A stretch of DNA of 64,000 nt from JAALLB01 sp017643495 (GCA_965216105.1 OZ244147.1:3224001-3288000), one strand, 5' to 3'; numbered from the stretch's first letter, positions 16,553-25,859 are shown. Program-made: numbers and translations. Notes: generated from the sequence alone by a model not told the origin.

Positions 16553-18763
16553 ATGAGCTACGAAAACTTCAAAATCGAAACCGACAGCGACGGCATTGCG
16601 GTTGTCACCTGGGACATGCCGGGAAAATCCATGAACGTGATCGACCTTTCGGTCATGGAGGAATGGGAAAAGATCATTGACGAACTGGTTGCCGATGATG
16701 CGGTCAAGGGCGTCGTTCTTGCATCCGGAAAGAAAACTTTCGGGGCAGGTGCCGACCTCTCCATGCTTCAGCAAATGCTGGGTGAGTACAAACAGAAATT
16801 CAGCGAAGACAATGAAGCTGCCACGCAGCTCCTGTTTGACAATGCCTATCGCCTGAACCAGCTTCTGCGCAAACAGGAAACCTCCGGTAAACCGTTTGTC
16901 GCGGCGATCAACGGTCAGGCACTGGGCGGCTGTCTGGAAATGTGTCTTGCCTGTCATGCCCGTGTAATGGCGGATGACGCCAAGGTCGGTCTGCCTGAAG
17001 TGAAAGTCGGTCTTTTCCCTGGCGGAGGCGGAACACAACGCACACCCCGCCTGATGCATACTCAGGAAGCCCTGCAATTTCTTCTCAAGGGCGGCAATAT
17101 GCATCCGGGCAAGGCCAAGGCAAACGGTCTTGTCACGGAAGTGGTGCCGGAAGGCGAACTGGTTTCAAAGGCAAAGGAACTCATCAACAACGGCCTGAAA
17201 GGTGTCCAGCCCTGGGACGAACGCGGTTTCCGTCTCCCCGGCAACAAGGTCTACTCACCGGCCGGATTCCAGCTTTTCCCGCCTGCCAATGCGATCTATC
17301 GCCGGGAAACGCAGGACAATTATCCTGGTGCGCGGGCAATCATGAAGTGTGTCTATGAGGGCCTTCTTGTACCGTTTGATACTGCGCTCAAGATTGAAAG
17401 CCGGTATTTTGCCCAGGTCTTGCGCTCAACAGAGGCAAGCATGATGATCCGCACCCTGTTCATGTCCATGCAGGAACTGAACAAGGGGGCCAGGCGTCCG
17501 AAAGGCATCGAGAAAAACGAGATCGGCAAGATCGGTGTTCTGGGTGCCGGCCTGATGGGTGCCGGTATTGCCTATGTTTCCGCCAAGGCAGGGATTGATG
17601 TCATATTGATAGACCGAGACCAGGAAGCAGCCGACAAGGGAAAGGCACATTCGGAAAGCCTTGAAGACAAGGCGATCTCGAAGAAGCGCTCTACCGCAGA
17701 GAAGAAGGAAGAAATACTTTCGCGCATCACACCGACAGATGACTATTCGAAACTTTCCGATGTCGACATGGTCATCGAAGCGGTGTTCGAGGATTCAAAT
17801 GTCAAGAAGATAGTGACCGAACAGGCGGAAGCCCACATGCCGGAAGGTGCAGTCTTTGCGTCGAACACCTCGACAATCCCGATTTCGGATCTTGCGAAAT
17901 TCTCGAAACGGCCTGAACAATTCGTCGGCATCCATTTCTTCTCACCAGTCAACATGATGATGCTGGTGGAGGTGATCAAGGGTGGCAAGACCGGCGACAA
18001 GGCAATTGCGATGGCGCTCGACTACATTGCGCGGATCAAGAAAACGCCAATCGTTGTCAATGACACCCGCGGTTTTTTCGTCAACCGCTGTGTCCTCCGC
18101 TACATGTCGGAAGCCTACAACATGCTGAGTGAAGGCGTGCCACCGGCAATGATCGAAAACCTCGCCAAACAGGCCGGTATGCCGCTCGGACCGTTGCAGC
18201 TCAACGACGAAACCGCGATTGACCTCAGCCACAAGATCCTGCACCAGACGATCCGGGACCTTGGTGAAGATGCCGTTGAAAAGCGCCATATCGAACTTGT
18301 CGACGCAATGGTCGAAAAACACGGACGGCTCGGCAAGAAGAACGGCAAAGGGTTTTATGACTATCCTGAAAAGCCTGCCAAAAAACACTTGTGGCCAGGC
18401 CTCAAGGAAATGTATCCCCAGCAAAAGGCAGACGAGATCGACAGGCAGGAAATCATTGACCGGTTTCATGCCACGATTGCCGTTGAAGCAGCACGTTGTG
18501 TAGAGGAAAACGTCGTTGTCGATGTACGAGAGGCGGATGTCGGCTCCATTCTCGGCTTTGGTTTTGCACCGTTCACCGGGGGCGCCATTTCCTACATTGA
18601 CGGGATGGGCACGAAAGCCTTTGTCGAACTGCTCGCCAAACTCGAGAAAAAATATGGCGAGCAATTCAAGGCCAATGACCTGTTGATCGAGATGGCGAAG
18701 AAGGACGAGAAGTTCTACGACCGCTTCAGCCCAACCGGGGAACCGCAGAAAGAAGCTGCATAG
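16553..18763 (+). CDS. Fused enoyl-CoA hydratase / 3-hydroxyacyl-CoA dehydrogenase (FadB/FadJ type)
   Basis: This 736-residue bifunctional enzyme does the two middle steps of beta-oxidation. The N-terminal crotonase domain has TFGAGADLSM (oxyanion) and LPEVKVGLFPGGGGTQRTPR with the catalytic acidic residues. The NAD-binding domain starts at IGVLGAGLMGAGIAY (about residue 325). It continues with ASNTSTIPISDLA and VGIHFFSPVNMMMLVEVI, which carries the catalytic histidine, and ends with KNGKGFYDYP and GFGFAPFTGGAISYID. The ATG at 16553 follows AAGGAAA. It is the last gene of the operon, followed by a strong terminator. Confidence 0.94.
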   Translation: MSYENFKIETDSDGIAVVTWDMPGKSMNVIDLSVMEEWEKIIDELVADDAVKGVVLASGKKTFGAGADLSMLQQMLGEYKQKFSEDNEAATQLLFDNAYRLNQLLRKQETSGKPFVAAINGQALGGCLEMCLACHARVMADDAKVGLPEVKVGLFPGGGGTQRTPRLMHTQEALQFLLKGGNMHPGKAKANGLVTEVVPEGELVSKAKELINNGLKGVQPWDERGFRLPGNKVYSPAGFQLFPPANAIYRRETQDNYPGARAIMKCVYEGLLVPFDTALKIESRYFAQVLRSTEASMMIRTLFMSMQELNKGARRPKGIEKNEIGKIGVLGAGLMGAGIAYVSAKAGIDVILIDRDQEAADKGKAHSESLEDKAISKKRSTAEKKEEILSRITPTDDYSKLSDVDMVIEAVFEDSNVKKIVTEQAEAHMPEGAVFASNTSTIPISDLAKFSKRPEQFVGIHFFSPVNMMMLVEVIKGGKTGDKAIAMALDYIARIKKTPIVVNDTRGFFVNRCVLRYMSEAYNMLSEGVPPAMIENLAKQAGMPLGPLQLNDETAIDLSHKILHQTIRDLGEDAVEKRHIELVDAMVEKHGRLGKKNGKGFYDYPEKPAKKHLWPGLKEMYPQQKADEIDRQEIIDRFHATIAVEAARCVEENVVVDVREADVGSILGFGFAPFTGGAISYIDGMGTKAFVELLAKLEKKYGEQFKANDLLIEMAKKDEKFYDRFSPTGEPQKEAA

Positions 18764-18789
18764 GCTGGCGGAAACCCTTCATGTTTCAG

Positions 18790-18821
18790 CCCCGCCCGGT
18801 TCGTGCCTGGCGGGGTTTTTT
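18790..18821 (+). terminator. Intrinsic terminator of the beta-oxidation operon
   Basis: A GC-rich hairpin with stem CCCCGCC (18790 to 18796) and GGCGGGG (18809 to 18815) is followed at once by six T residues. It starts 26 bases after the fadJ-like stop. Confidence 0.88.
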
Positions 18822-18900
18822 GTATCAGACTCGGGTAACCGTATAATAACCATATCCCTCTACGGTCGGGCCGAATGCCGTTTGGGGGTTATTTTTGAGC

Positions 18901-19803
18901 ATGAATGACACAATGTTCGACGCTCCGCTTTTCGAACAATGGCTGACCTTCATTGACCGGTCTGTGTTCAGTCAATCAATGGCGGCAACGTTGAGCGTCT
19001 TCTTTATCTTCATCGTGTACGATGTGCTCAGGCAGGGCTGGAAAGCCTCGATCACCGGCCGCTGGATCAGCAGTTCGCTCGGATCAATCGGCATATTGTG
19101 CAGCAATCTGACCTTCGCACCCATTGCTTTTTTTGCGGTAGGGGCTCTTGGCGACCTCTATACCTCATTGGGCATACCTCACCTGCCAAACTCCCTGTGG
19201 GAAGCACTGCCTTTTTGGCTTGCCGGTATCATTGCAATCATCGCCCATGATTTCGTGGACTACTGGAATCATCGCGCCATGCACAAGGCCTGGATCTGGC
19301 CAATCCATGCAATTCACCATTCGGACGAAGAAGTGAATGCACTCACAATGTTCCGGGTTCATTTTCTGGAATATGTGTTCATGCAAGGCTCCTACATCAT
19401 ATTGTTATCCTGGGCCGGCTTCTCTGCCGAGGCGGCTGCGTTTGGCGTCGTTTTGCGCACGCTCCATAATTCCTATGTGCATGCAAACCTCGACTGGGAC
19501 CACGGCCCCTTCAAACTGCTGATTGCATCGCCAAGATTTCATCGCTGGCATCATGCAAACGAGCCTGAGGCATTTGGCAAGAACCTCGCCAACCTGATCC
19601 CGCTCTACGACTACATGTTCGGGACGTACTACGACCCGGGACGGGCTGCACAAAAGATGGGGGCTGATGGCGTCCCGCACAGCAATGTCATTGCGTTGGT
19701 CGTCTATCCATTCAAATCCTGGGCCCACGGCATTGGGAAGGTCCTGTGGACAGGCAATAAAGAACAGAATTCTCAACAAGCCCGTATCAAGCTTGCAGAA
19801 TGA
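18901..19803 (+). CDS. Sterol desaturase / fatty acid hydroxylase family membrane protein
   Basis: This 300-residue membrane di-iron enzyme has the family's histidine clusters: HDFVDYWNHRAMH (about 116), HAIHHSDEE (about 135) and HRWHHANEPE (about 215). Four or so membrane helices precede and separate them. Family members hydroxylate or desaturate lipids, sterols or carotenoids; the substrate cannot be inferred. I chose the ATG at 18901; a TTG two codons earlier is equally in frame. It follows the operon terminator and has its own upstream gap of about 80 bases. Confidence 0.87.
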   Translation: MNDTMFDAPLFEQWLTFIDRSVFSQSMAATLSVFFIFIVYDVLRQGWKASITGRWISSSLGSIGILCSNLTFAPIAFFAVGALGDLYTSLGIPHLPNSLWEALPFWLAGIIAIIAHDFVDYWNHRAMHKAWIWPIHAIHHSDEEVNALTMFRVHFLEYVFMQGSYIILLSWAGFSAEAAAFGVVLRTLHNSYVHANLDWDHGPFKLLIASPRFHRWHHANEPEAFGKNLANLIPLYDYMFGTYYDPGRAAQKMGADGVPHSNVIALVVYPFKSWAHGIGKVLWTGNKEQNSQQARIKLAE

Positions 19804-19806
19804 TGG

Positions 19807-20184
19807 TCACAGCATCCACAAAATAACCCCAACGCCCAATGCCCCGACGCAAAAGACGGCGACAATCAATGTCAGTCGCCGCTTCCCTATCTGCTCAGCT
19901 GTGCTCGCGCTCAATCGATTGTTTGTATCGCAATATTTGCTGTAGCCAACCAGCGACAGCATGATGCCGATGAGCACAAATATCGTTGCTACCAGTTTCG
20001 CCATCCAGGTGGGTTCGGTTTCGCCAAACACCGCCTGAAGTCCCACGGCAAGCCCGAGACTGCCTATTCCGCAACCCACCCAGCTGAGAAATGTCCTTTC
20101 ATTGGCCAGGATTGTCCGGTCTTCTGCCAGGTCTGTCCTGTCTTCTGCCAGGTCCTCGCGAGCAATGCCATCTTTCTTGTTCAA
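19807..20184 (-). CDS. DUF202 (YidH-like) membrane protein
   Basis: This 125-residue protein has three membrane helices and the DUF202 signature LANERTFLSWVGCGIGSLGLAVGL. The cytosolic N-terminus carries a repeated DLAEDRT unit caused by a 21-base tandem duplication in the gene. The C-terminal helices match the family. Function is unknown. It converges on the sterol desaturase-family gene with a gap of only three bases. Confidence 0.83.
   Translation of the reverse strand: MNKKDGIAREDLAEDRTDLAEDRTILANERTFLSWVGCGIGSLGLAVGLQAVFGETEPTWMAKLVATIFVLIGIMLSLVGYSKYCDTNNRLSASTAEQIGKRRLTLIVAVFCVGALGVGVILWML
20113..20154. repeat. 21-bp tandem duplication in the DUF202 gene
   Basis: Two adjacent 21-base copies (20113 to 20133 and 20134 to 20154) differ at one base and encode the heptapeptide DLAEDRT twice in frame. 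Confidence 0.85.
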
Positions 20185-20228
20185 GCTTCCTTACCTTCGC
20201 TTGCCAGTGTTACATCCGGGATTGCCGG

Positions 20229-20993
20229 TCACTTTCTGAGGGCAGGAAGGCCCACACCGGTTGATTCAAACCCTCCATCCACCGCCAAGACCTGGCCGGT
20301 GATATAGCTTGCCTGCGGAGAACACAGAAAATAAATCGCATTGGCGATTTCCTGCTCTGTTCCGTACCGGTTCAGCGGGATCGCGTCATGATAGGCATCG
20401 ATGATATCCTGGGTGTGAACAGCCATTGCCAGTTTGGTCCTTACCGGGCCCGGGCAGACAGCATTTACACGAATATTGAATTCACCCAGTTCAGCAGCCT
20501 GTTGCATGGTCAGCTGGATAACAGCCGCCTTGGATGTGCCATAGGCTGTCCGCAAGGTCGAAGCCCGCAAACCGGATATTGATGCGATGTTGACGATGGC
20601 GCCACCATCACCCTGTTGGGCTGCATTCTTCAACAAGGGCAATGCCGCCTGGCTCACCAAAAAAGTACCATCGAGATTTGTTGCCATGACCGTGCGCCAG
20701 CGGTCGAAATCCGTTTCTGCTATTGGACCGAAATCGGCCACCCCTGCATTGTTCACCACTGCATCCAGATGGCCAAACTGGTCGGTCACCATGGCTATGA
20801 ACGCATCCACATCGTCTGTACTTGAAATGTCTGCGGTAACGGCAAGGGCATTGACCAGTGGTTTGGACACCTTGCGCAGTTCATCCCCGTCACGGTCGAT
20901 CATGACGACTTTCCAGCCCTCCTCCAGAAACCTGTTGGCCGTTGCCAGGCCGATGCCACGTGCAGCACCAGTTACCATTGCAGTTTTCGTCAT
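20229..20993 (-). CDS. SDR family oxidoreductase
   Basis: This classical short-chain dehydrogenase has 254 residues. The NAD(P)-binding TGAARGIGLATANRF is at the N-terminus, NNAGVADFGP is at about residue 84, and the active-site serine, tyrosine and lysine lie in IASISGLRASTLRTAYGTSK. The C-terminal YITGQVLAVDGGF closes the Rossmann domain. An aspartate after the second strand (MIDRDGDEL) suggests a preference for NAD. The substrate is unknown. It is divergent from the isomerase-like gene at 21086. Confidence 0.9.
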   Translation of the reverse strand: MTKTAMVTGAARGIGLATANRFLEEGWKVVMIDRDGDELRKVSKPLVNALAVTADISSTDDVDAFIAMVTDQFGHLDAVVNNAGVADFGPIAETDFDRWRTVMATNLDGTFLVSQAALPLLKNAAQQGDGGAIVNIASISGLRASTLRTAYGTSKAAVIQLTMQQAAELGEFNIRVNAVCPGPVRTKLAMAVHTQDIIDAYHDAIPLNRYGTEQEIANAIYFLCSPQASYITGQVLAVDGGFESTGVGLPALRK

Positions 20994-21085
20994 GTACCCT
21001 TCCCCCGAAAATGATTCTGATCCATTGTTCCTGCCGAATCGACGTCAGGCAAGCCCGAACGCAATACTTACAGACAGGAAGAACA

Positions 21086-21709
21086 ATGGCAGACTCCATA
21101 GATTATTATTTCACCTCTGCGTCACCTTTTGCATATATGGGGCATGACCTGCTGCTGGCCATTGGCGAGAAACACGGCAAGAAGATAAATTTCAAACCGT
21201 TCAACATCGCAAAGGTCTGGAATGAATCGGGATCGGTACCGCTTGGCGAGCGTTCGCCTGTACGCCAGCGTTACCGCCTGATTGAACTGCAACGCATTTC
21301 CAGATTCCGGAATGTTGTACTCAATACGCGGCCCCGGTTCTTTCCGACCGATATCACTCTCGCCGACTTGTGCATCTGCGCGCTGGTACTGGACGGGGAA
21401 AACCCGGCGAGCTTTGCAAGAGCGGTTGGCGAGGCGATCTGGAAAGATGAAAAGCAGGTGGCAGACGAGGAAACCCTGCTCGAACTTCTCTCGGCAACCG
21501 GCCATGATGGGAACCCGGTACTTGCAGCCGCGCAAGGCGCTGAAGCCGCAGCATTGCGCGATGAAAACACGGCTGCGGCCATAGAACACGATGCCATCGG
21601 TGCCCCTGCCTATCTTTACATGGGTGAGGTTTTCTGGGGGCAGGACAGGCTGGAATATCTCGAAGAAATGATCAGTTCGGGCAGAGATGCTTTCACATCA
21701 GAAGTCTGA
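21086..21709 (+). CDS. 2-hydroxychromene-2-carboxylate isomerase / DsbA-like family protein
   Basis: This 207-residue thioredoxin-fold protein of the kappa-GST group has YYFTSASPFAYMGHDLLL at the N-terminus, with serine in the glutathione-activating position. IGAPAYLYMGEVFWGQDRLEYLEEM is at the C-terminus, where the cis-proline GAP and GQDRL are family marks. Such enzymes isomerise an aromatic-degradation intermediate with glutathione; here the true substrate is not known and no naphthalene pathway is nearby. The ATG at 21086 follows AGGAAG by five bases. Confidence 0.87.
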   Translation: MADSIDYYFTSASPFAYMGHDLLLAIGEKHGKKINFKPFNIAKVWNESGSVPLGERSPVRQRYRLIELQRISRFRNVVLNTRPRFFPTDITLADLCICALVLDGENPASFARAVGEAIWKDEKQVADEETLLELLSATGHDGNPVLAAAQGAEAAALRDENTAAAIEHDAIGAPAYLYMGEVFWGQDRLEYLEEMISSGRDAFTSEV

Positions 21710-21854
21710 CAGACATTGGACTGACTGTTTGACAGGCAATGTGAAACCATCCGCCGCGTAAAATGATGCCATCAACCGGCAGGATTTCAGTGCTGGACTT
21801 GCAGGGCCATCTTGTGTACAAAACAGGAACTTATTCCTTTCCGAGAGCCAGCTC

Positions 21855-22526
21855 ATGGACATGTTGACCCACGAACAAATATGGGCAGCGATTGACAAAC
21901 TGGCCGAGCGTTTTCGTTTTTCCGCTTCCGGCCTGGCGCGAAATGCCGGTCTTGATCCGACGACCTTCAACCGCTCCAAGCGGTTCACCGCTTCAGGACG
22001 TGAGCGCTGGCCATCCACCGAGTCCATTGCAAAGATTTTGCGTGCAACCGGAACCTCGATTGCAGATTTCATGGAAATGATTGATGACAGCCAGGCAACC
22101 CGCAAAAGCAGTTTTGGCACCTATCGACAGACCAGCGCGGTCCACAGCGTACCTCTGATCGGCTTCGCACAGGCCGGTGTTGGCGGTTTTTTTGATGATG
22201 GCGGTTTTCCTGTTGGCCAGGGCTGGGATGAAATCATGCCGCCGACCAGCGCAAGTGAAAACGCCTACGCGCTCAAGGTCTCGGGAGACAGCATGCTTCC
22301 GCTCTACCGTGAAGGCGATATCATTATCGTTGATCCGGTGGCGCAGGTACGCAAGGGTGACCGCATAGTTGTGAAAACACGCGAGGGGGAAGTGCTTGCC
22401 AAAACACTTGAACGCAAAACTTCCAAGCTGATTGAACTGCAATCCCTCAACCCCGAGCACGACAATCTCGTATTCAAACACGAAGAACTGGAATGGCTGG
22501 CCCGGATTGTCTGGGCGAGCCAGTAA
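21855..22526 (+). CDS. S24-type HTH repressor with LexA/CI-like protease domain
   Basis: This 223-residue regulator has an N-terminal DNA-binding domain (FSASGLARNAGLDPTTFNRSKRF, about residues 16 to 38) and a C-terminal S24 peptidase domain. The nucleophile is the serine of KVSGDSMLPLYREGDIIIVDP, and the general-base lysine is in GDRIVVKTREGEVLAKTL. Before the protease domain, VPLIGFAQAGVGGFF holds an Ala-Gly pair that could be the self-cleavage site. The layout is that of phage CI-like or LexA-like repressors, but no phage gene is near. Its target is unknown; a stress or DNA-damage role is inference. Confidence 0.87.
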   Translation: MDMLTHEQIWAAIDKLAERFRFSASGLARNAGLDPTTFNRSKRFTASGRERWPSTESIAKILRATGTSIADFMEMIDDSQATRKSSFGTYRQTSAVHSVPLIGFAQAGVGGFFDDGGFPVGQGWDEIMPPTSASENAYALKVSGDSMLPLYREGDIIIVDPVAQVRKGDRIVVKTREGEVLAKTLERKTSKLIELQSLNPEHDNLVFKHEELEWLARIVWASQ

Positions 22527-22532
22527 GCTGCC

Positions 22533-23183
22533 ATGCGGGAACTTCTCGTATGCCTGACCATTTTCGCGATTGCCGTATGGGGCTTTTTCCATTTTTACCC
22601 GGATGAACCGAACCCCGCTCCCGGCCTCTCAGAACAGGCCAAACCTCCAAGAAAATTCGAACGCAATGTGGCGCGCAGGGACGTTACTCCAAATTCCGTC
22701 CTGCCAGCGCCAAGGGTAACGGAGGAACAGCTGGAACGGCTTCCGGCGATCGAGCCACCTCCCCCGCCTCCCCGCCCTCCGGAACCGGACGTATGGGACA
22801 ATCCGATAGTCCTTGCTGCAGGCACCATCAAAAGCGGTGACACCACCATTTACCTGAAGGACATCGACCCCCTGCCGCTTGATCACAAATGCAAGGGACA
22901 GGAAAATAGGGAATGGCCATGTGGAATGTTTGCGCGAACCGACATGCGCCAGTTTGTCAGAAACAGGACCTTGTCCTGTGAGCCGGGCACCAAACATGAA
23001 ACAGAGGGGACGGGGACCAAAAAGCAACGGGAAATAAGAACCCGTTGCACACTTGGAAATTATGACATGTCTGCCTGGCTCGTTCTTACCGGTTGGGCGA
23101 CACCGAAAGGCAACCTGTTTCAGGAAGAACTTGAAGAGGCAAAACAGAAACAGCGCGGCCAGTGGAGGCCTGACGCGCCCTGA
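22533..23183 (+). CDS. Membrane-anchored protein with degenerate SNase (thermonuclease)-like domain
   Basis: This is a 216-residue protein with one N-terminal membrane helix (LLVCLTIFAIAVWGFFHFY), a proline-rich linker (six consecutive prolines near residue 75) and a C-terminal domain resembling staphylococcal nuclease-like folds: GTIKSGDTTIYLKDIDPL, CGMFARTDMRQFV, LGNYDMSAWLVLTGWATP and EAKQKQRGQWRP. Four cysteines in the domain may form disulfides, suggesting a periplasmic location. I cannot identify the acidic and arginine residues needed for catalysis, so it may not be a nuclease. It starts six bases after the S24 repressor stop and is probably co-transcribed. Confidence 0.68.
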   Translation: MRELLVCLTIFAIAVWGFFHFYPDEPNPAPGLSEQAKPPRKFERNVARRDVTPNSVLPAPRVTEEQLERLPAIEPPPPPPRPPEPDVWDNPIVLAAGTIKSGDTTIYLKDIDPLPLDHKCKGQENREWPCGMFARTDMRQFVRNRTLSCEPGTKHETEGTGTKKQREIRTRCTLGNYDMSAWLVLTGWATPKGNLFQEELEEAKQKQRGQWRPDAP

Positions 23184-23215
23184 GAAACTTCCGGGCGCAT
23201 CTACCAAACCAGCTT

Positions 23216-24847
23216 TTACCCCAACTCACCGGCAAGGGCTGCATCAATCAGGGATACCGTCCGGTCAATACCGTAAAGGGCAACGAAAGACCCGAAGCGC
23301 GGCCCCTGATCCTGACCAATCAGTATTTGGTAAAGTGCCTGGAACCATTCCCTCAAATTCTCGTAACCCTGTTCCTTGCCGACTGTGAAAATTTCCGTCT
23401 GGATGGTTTCGCCATCGGCATTTTCCGGCAAGCCGGACAATTTGGCCCGAAGCTCTCGAAGTGCTGTGCGTTCTTGCTCCGAAGGTGAGCGGAACTGCTT
23501 TGTGGGTTTCACAAAATCCTCAAAATAGCGGATTGCAAAACCAACAAGCTCATCCAGTTTGGGATTGCTCTTGGCGTTCAATCCCTCCTCGTAACGGGAG
23601 ATGAATCCCCAAAGCGTTTCCTTGTCCGATGCATTGGAAGCACTGACAAGGTTCAGCAACATGGAGAATGAAACCGGCATGTTGGTTTCTGGCGGATTTC
23701 CGGAATGGATATGCCAGACCGGATTGCTCAGGCGCGCTTTTGCATCCTGACCGGGATAGGCAGCCAGATGCTGGAAGTATTCATCAACATGGCGCGGGAT
23801 CACATCAAAATAAAGCCGTTTGGCAGTCTTCGGCTTTGCATACATGAAAAGGGAAAGGCTCTCGGTTGGAGCATAGGTCAACCACTCCTCGATGGTCAGT
23901 CCGTTACCCTTTGTCTTGGAAATCTTCTCGCCCTTGTTGTCGAGGAATAATTCGTAAATGAAATGCTCCGGTGGCCTTGCACCAAGAATTCGGCAAATGC
24001 GGTCATACAAGTTGGAATTGATCTGGTGATCCTTGCCGTACATCTCGAAATCAACGCCGAGTGCGGCCCATCGCATGCCGAAATCAGGTTTCCATTGCAA
24101 TTTTACATTGCCACCTGTGACCTCAAGTGTGGTTTCTGTTCCGTCTTCATCGTCAAATGTAATTGTCCCGGCTTCAGCATCCACGGCCTTCATTGGCACG
24201 TAAAGAACCCGCCCGGTTTTCGGTGAAATCGGCAAGAAGGGGCTGTAGGTAGCCTGCCGTTCCTCGCCAAGAGTCGGCAGCATTACGTCCATGATTTCCT
24301 GATACTTGTGGCAAGCCAGTCGCAACATCTCATCGAACCGGCCGGACTTGTAATACTCTGTTGCACTTGCAAACTCGTAGGCAAAGCCGAAACGGTCCAG
24401 AAATGCCCGCAATTTTGCATTGTTGTGATGGCCGAAACTGGGATGACAGTCATCGCCTGTACCGGCAAACGGATCCGGCACCTTGGTCAGTGGAAGCCCC
24501 AGATTTTCTTCAAGCATCTCCTGGTTTGGGACATTGCCCGGTACCTTGCGCATGCCATCCATGTCATCAGAAAAACAAAGCAGGCGGACCTTGACCTTGT
24601 CCTCGGTCAAAATACGGAATGCATTGATTACCATCGTGGTTCTGGCAACTTCCCCAAAAGTGCCGATATGCGGCAGGCCGGACGGGCCATATCCGGTTTC
24701 GAACAGCACTTCATCCGGGTAGCCGTCTCGCTGGTAACGTTTGACGATCTTGCGGGCCTCTTCAAAAGGCCAGGCCTTGCAGGCGCCAGCGGCTTCCACC
24801 AGTTCTGCACTAAGTTCCAATTCGGGCAAGGGTGCGCCGGACATCAA
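23216..24847 (-). CDS. lysK: Lysine--tRNA ligase, class I
   Basis: This class I lysyl-tRNA synthetase of 543 residues is the archaeal-type enzyme also used by most alphaproteobacteria in place of the class II LysS. The HIGH-type motif is seen in GPSGLPHIGTFGEVART (about residue 52), and the KMSKS-type loop in GEKISKTKGNGLTIEEWL (about residue 300). The rest is the helical anticodon-binding portion. It charges tRNA-Lys in the cytoplasm. It is single and convergent with the SNase-like gene, with a 30-base gap. Confidence 0.94.
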   Translation of the reverse strand: MMSGAPLPELELSAELVEAAGACKAWPFEEARKIVKRYQRDGYPDEVLFETGYGPSGLPHIGTFGEVARTTMVINAFRILTEDKVKVRLLCFSDDMDGMRKVPGNVPNQEMLEENLGLPLTKVPDPFAGTGDDCHPSFGHHNNAKLRAFLDRFGFAYEFASATEYYKSGRFDEMLRLACHKYQEIMDVMLPTLGEERQATYSPFLPISPKTGRVLYVPMKAVDAEAGTITFDDEDGTETTLEVTGGNVKLQWKPDFGMRWAALGVDFEMYGKDHQINSNLYDRICRILGARPPEHFIYELFLDNKGEKISKTKGNGLTIEEWLTYAPTESLSLFMYAKPKTAKRLYFDVIPRHVDEYFQHLAAYPGQDAKARLSNPVWHIHSGNPPETNMPVSFSMLLNLVSASNASDKETLWGFISRYEEGLNAKSNPKLDELVGFAIRYFEDFVKPTKQFRSPSEQERTALRELRAKLSGLPENADGETIQTEIFTVGKEQGYENLREWFQALYQILIGQDQGPRFGSFVALYGIDRTVSLIDAALAGELG

Positions 24848-25025
24848 TCAATTTCTCCAGGATTTTCACGGGTCTGGGCACAATGCGTCAAATCCCGGTT
24901 TCTTTCACCGTGTGTTATCCCAAAGCACAAGCTTTTCCAAGCATGAAGCACGACTTCAACATGCATTTGCAAAAGACCAAATAATCGTGATTTGCTGACC
25001 ACACACTTCGGCTTATATTCCTGTC

Positions 25026-25859
25026 ATGCCAGAATTGACAGAACCACAAATCCGTCTTGCCGTTTTTGCCGGCCTGTTTGCCTTGCTGGCAGTGCTTGAA
25101 TACCTCGCGCCAAGAAGAGAACCCAAACCGGCAAAAGCACGTCGCTGGATTACCAACTGGGTCATTGTGGCGATTGACTCCTTCTTGCTGAGACTGGTTT
25201 TTGCAAGCGCTGCAGTAGGCGTGGCAATTTGGGCGGAACACCGGGGGCTTGGCTTGTTCAACCTGCTGGAACTGCCAGGCTGGCTTGCAATAATCATGTC
25301 CTTTCTGGTTCTCGATTTTGCAATCTGGTTTGCCCATCTGGCATCCCACAAGGTGCCGCTTTTGTGGAAGGTGCACCGGATGCATCATTCCGACATAGAC
25401 ATGGATGTCACAACCGCAATCCGGTTTCATCCGATCGAGATACTGCTCTCCATGCTCTGGAAGGTTGTTATTGTGATAACCCTTGGGGCACCTGCCGAGG
25501 CAGTGCTGCTGTTTGAAATCATTCTCAATGGCGCAGCGATGTTCAATCATTCAAACCTCAAGCTGCCACTCGCATTCGACAGGATATTGAGATTGCTGGT
25601 TGTTACACCGGACATGCACAGGGTGCATCACTCGGTAGTGAAGAGGGAAACCGATTCAAACTATGGTTTCAACCTGTCGGTCTGGGATCGCCTTTTCGCT
25701 ACATATACCGATCAACCTGCCGCCGGCCATGACGGCATGACGATCGGTATTGCCGAATGGCAGGACGAACGCCCGACCGGGCTCTGGTGGACGCTCAGTG
25801 TCCCGTTCCTGCTGCAAGCTGTTGAAAAAAGCCGTCAGAAAAGCCCGACCGGGAAATAG
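25026..25859 (+). CDS. Sterol desaturase family membrane protein
   Basis: This is a second membrane-bound di-iron family member (277 residues). Histidine clusters are HLASHKVPLLWKVHRMHHSD (about residues 110 to 129), FNHSNLKLP and HRVHHSVVKRETDSNYG. It resembles the bacterial clade often annotated only as sterol desaturase family, of unknown substrate, and is not closely similar to the protein at 18901. Its 3' end overlaps the convergent solute-binding protein gene by 25 bases. Confidence 0.87.
   Translation: MPELTEPQIRLAVFAGLFALLAVLEYLAPRREPKPAKARRWITNWVIVAIDSFLLRLVFASAAVGVAIWAEHRGLGLFNLLELPGWLAIIMSFLVLDFAIWFAHLASHKVPLLWKVHRMHHSDIDMDVTTAIRFHPIEILLSMLWKVVIVITLGAPAEAVLLFEIILNGAAMFNHSNLKLPLAFDRILRLLVVTPDMHRVHHSVVKRETDSNYGFNLSVWDRLFATYTDQPAAGHDGMTIGIAEWQDERPTGLWWTLSVPFLLQAVEKSRQKSPTGK

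Noticed and set aside
21855..22526. Prophage repressor marking an integrated phage
   Set aside because: The neighbours are housekeeping or metabolic genes, and no integrase, structural genes or att repeats are visible.
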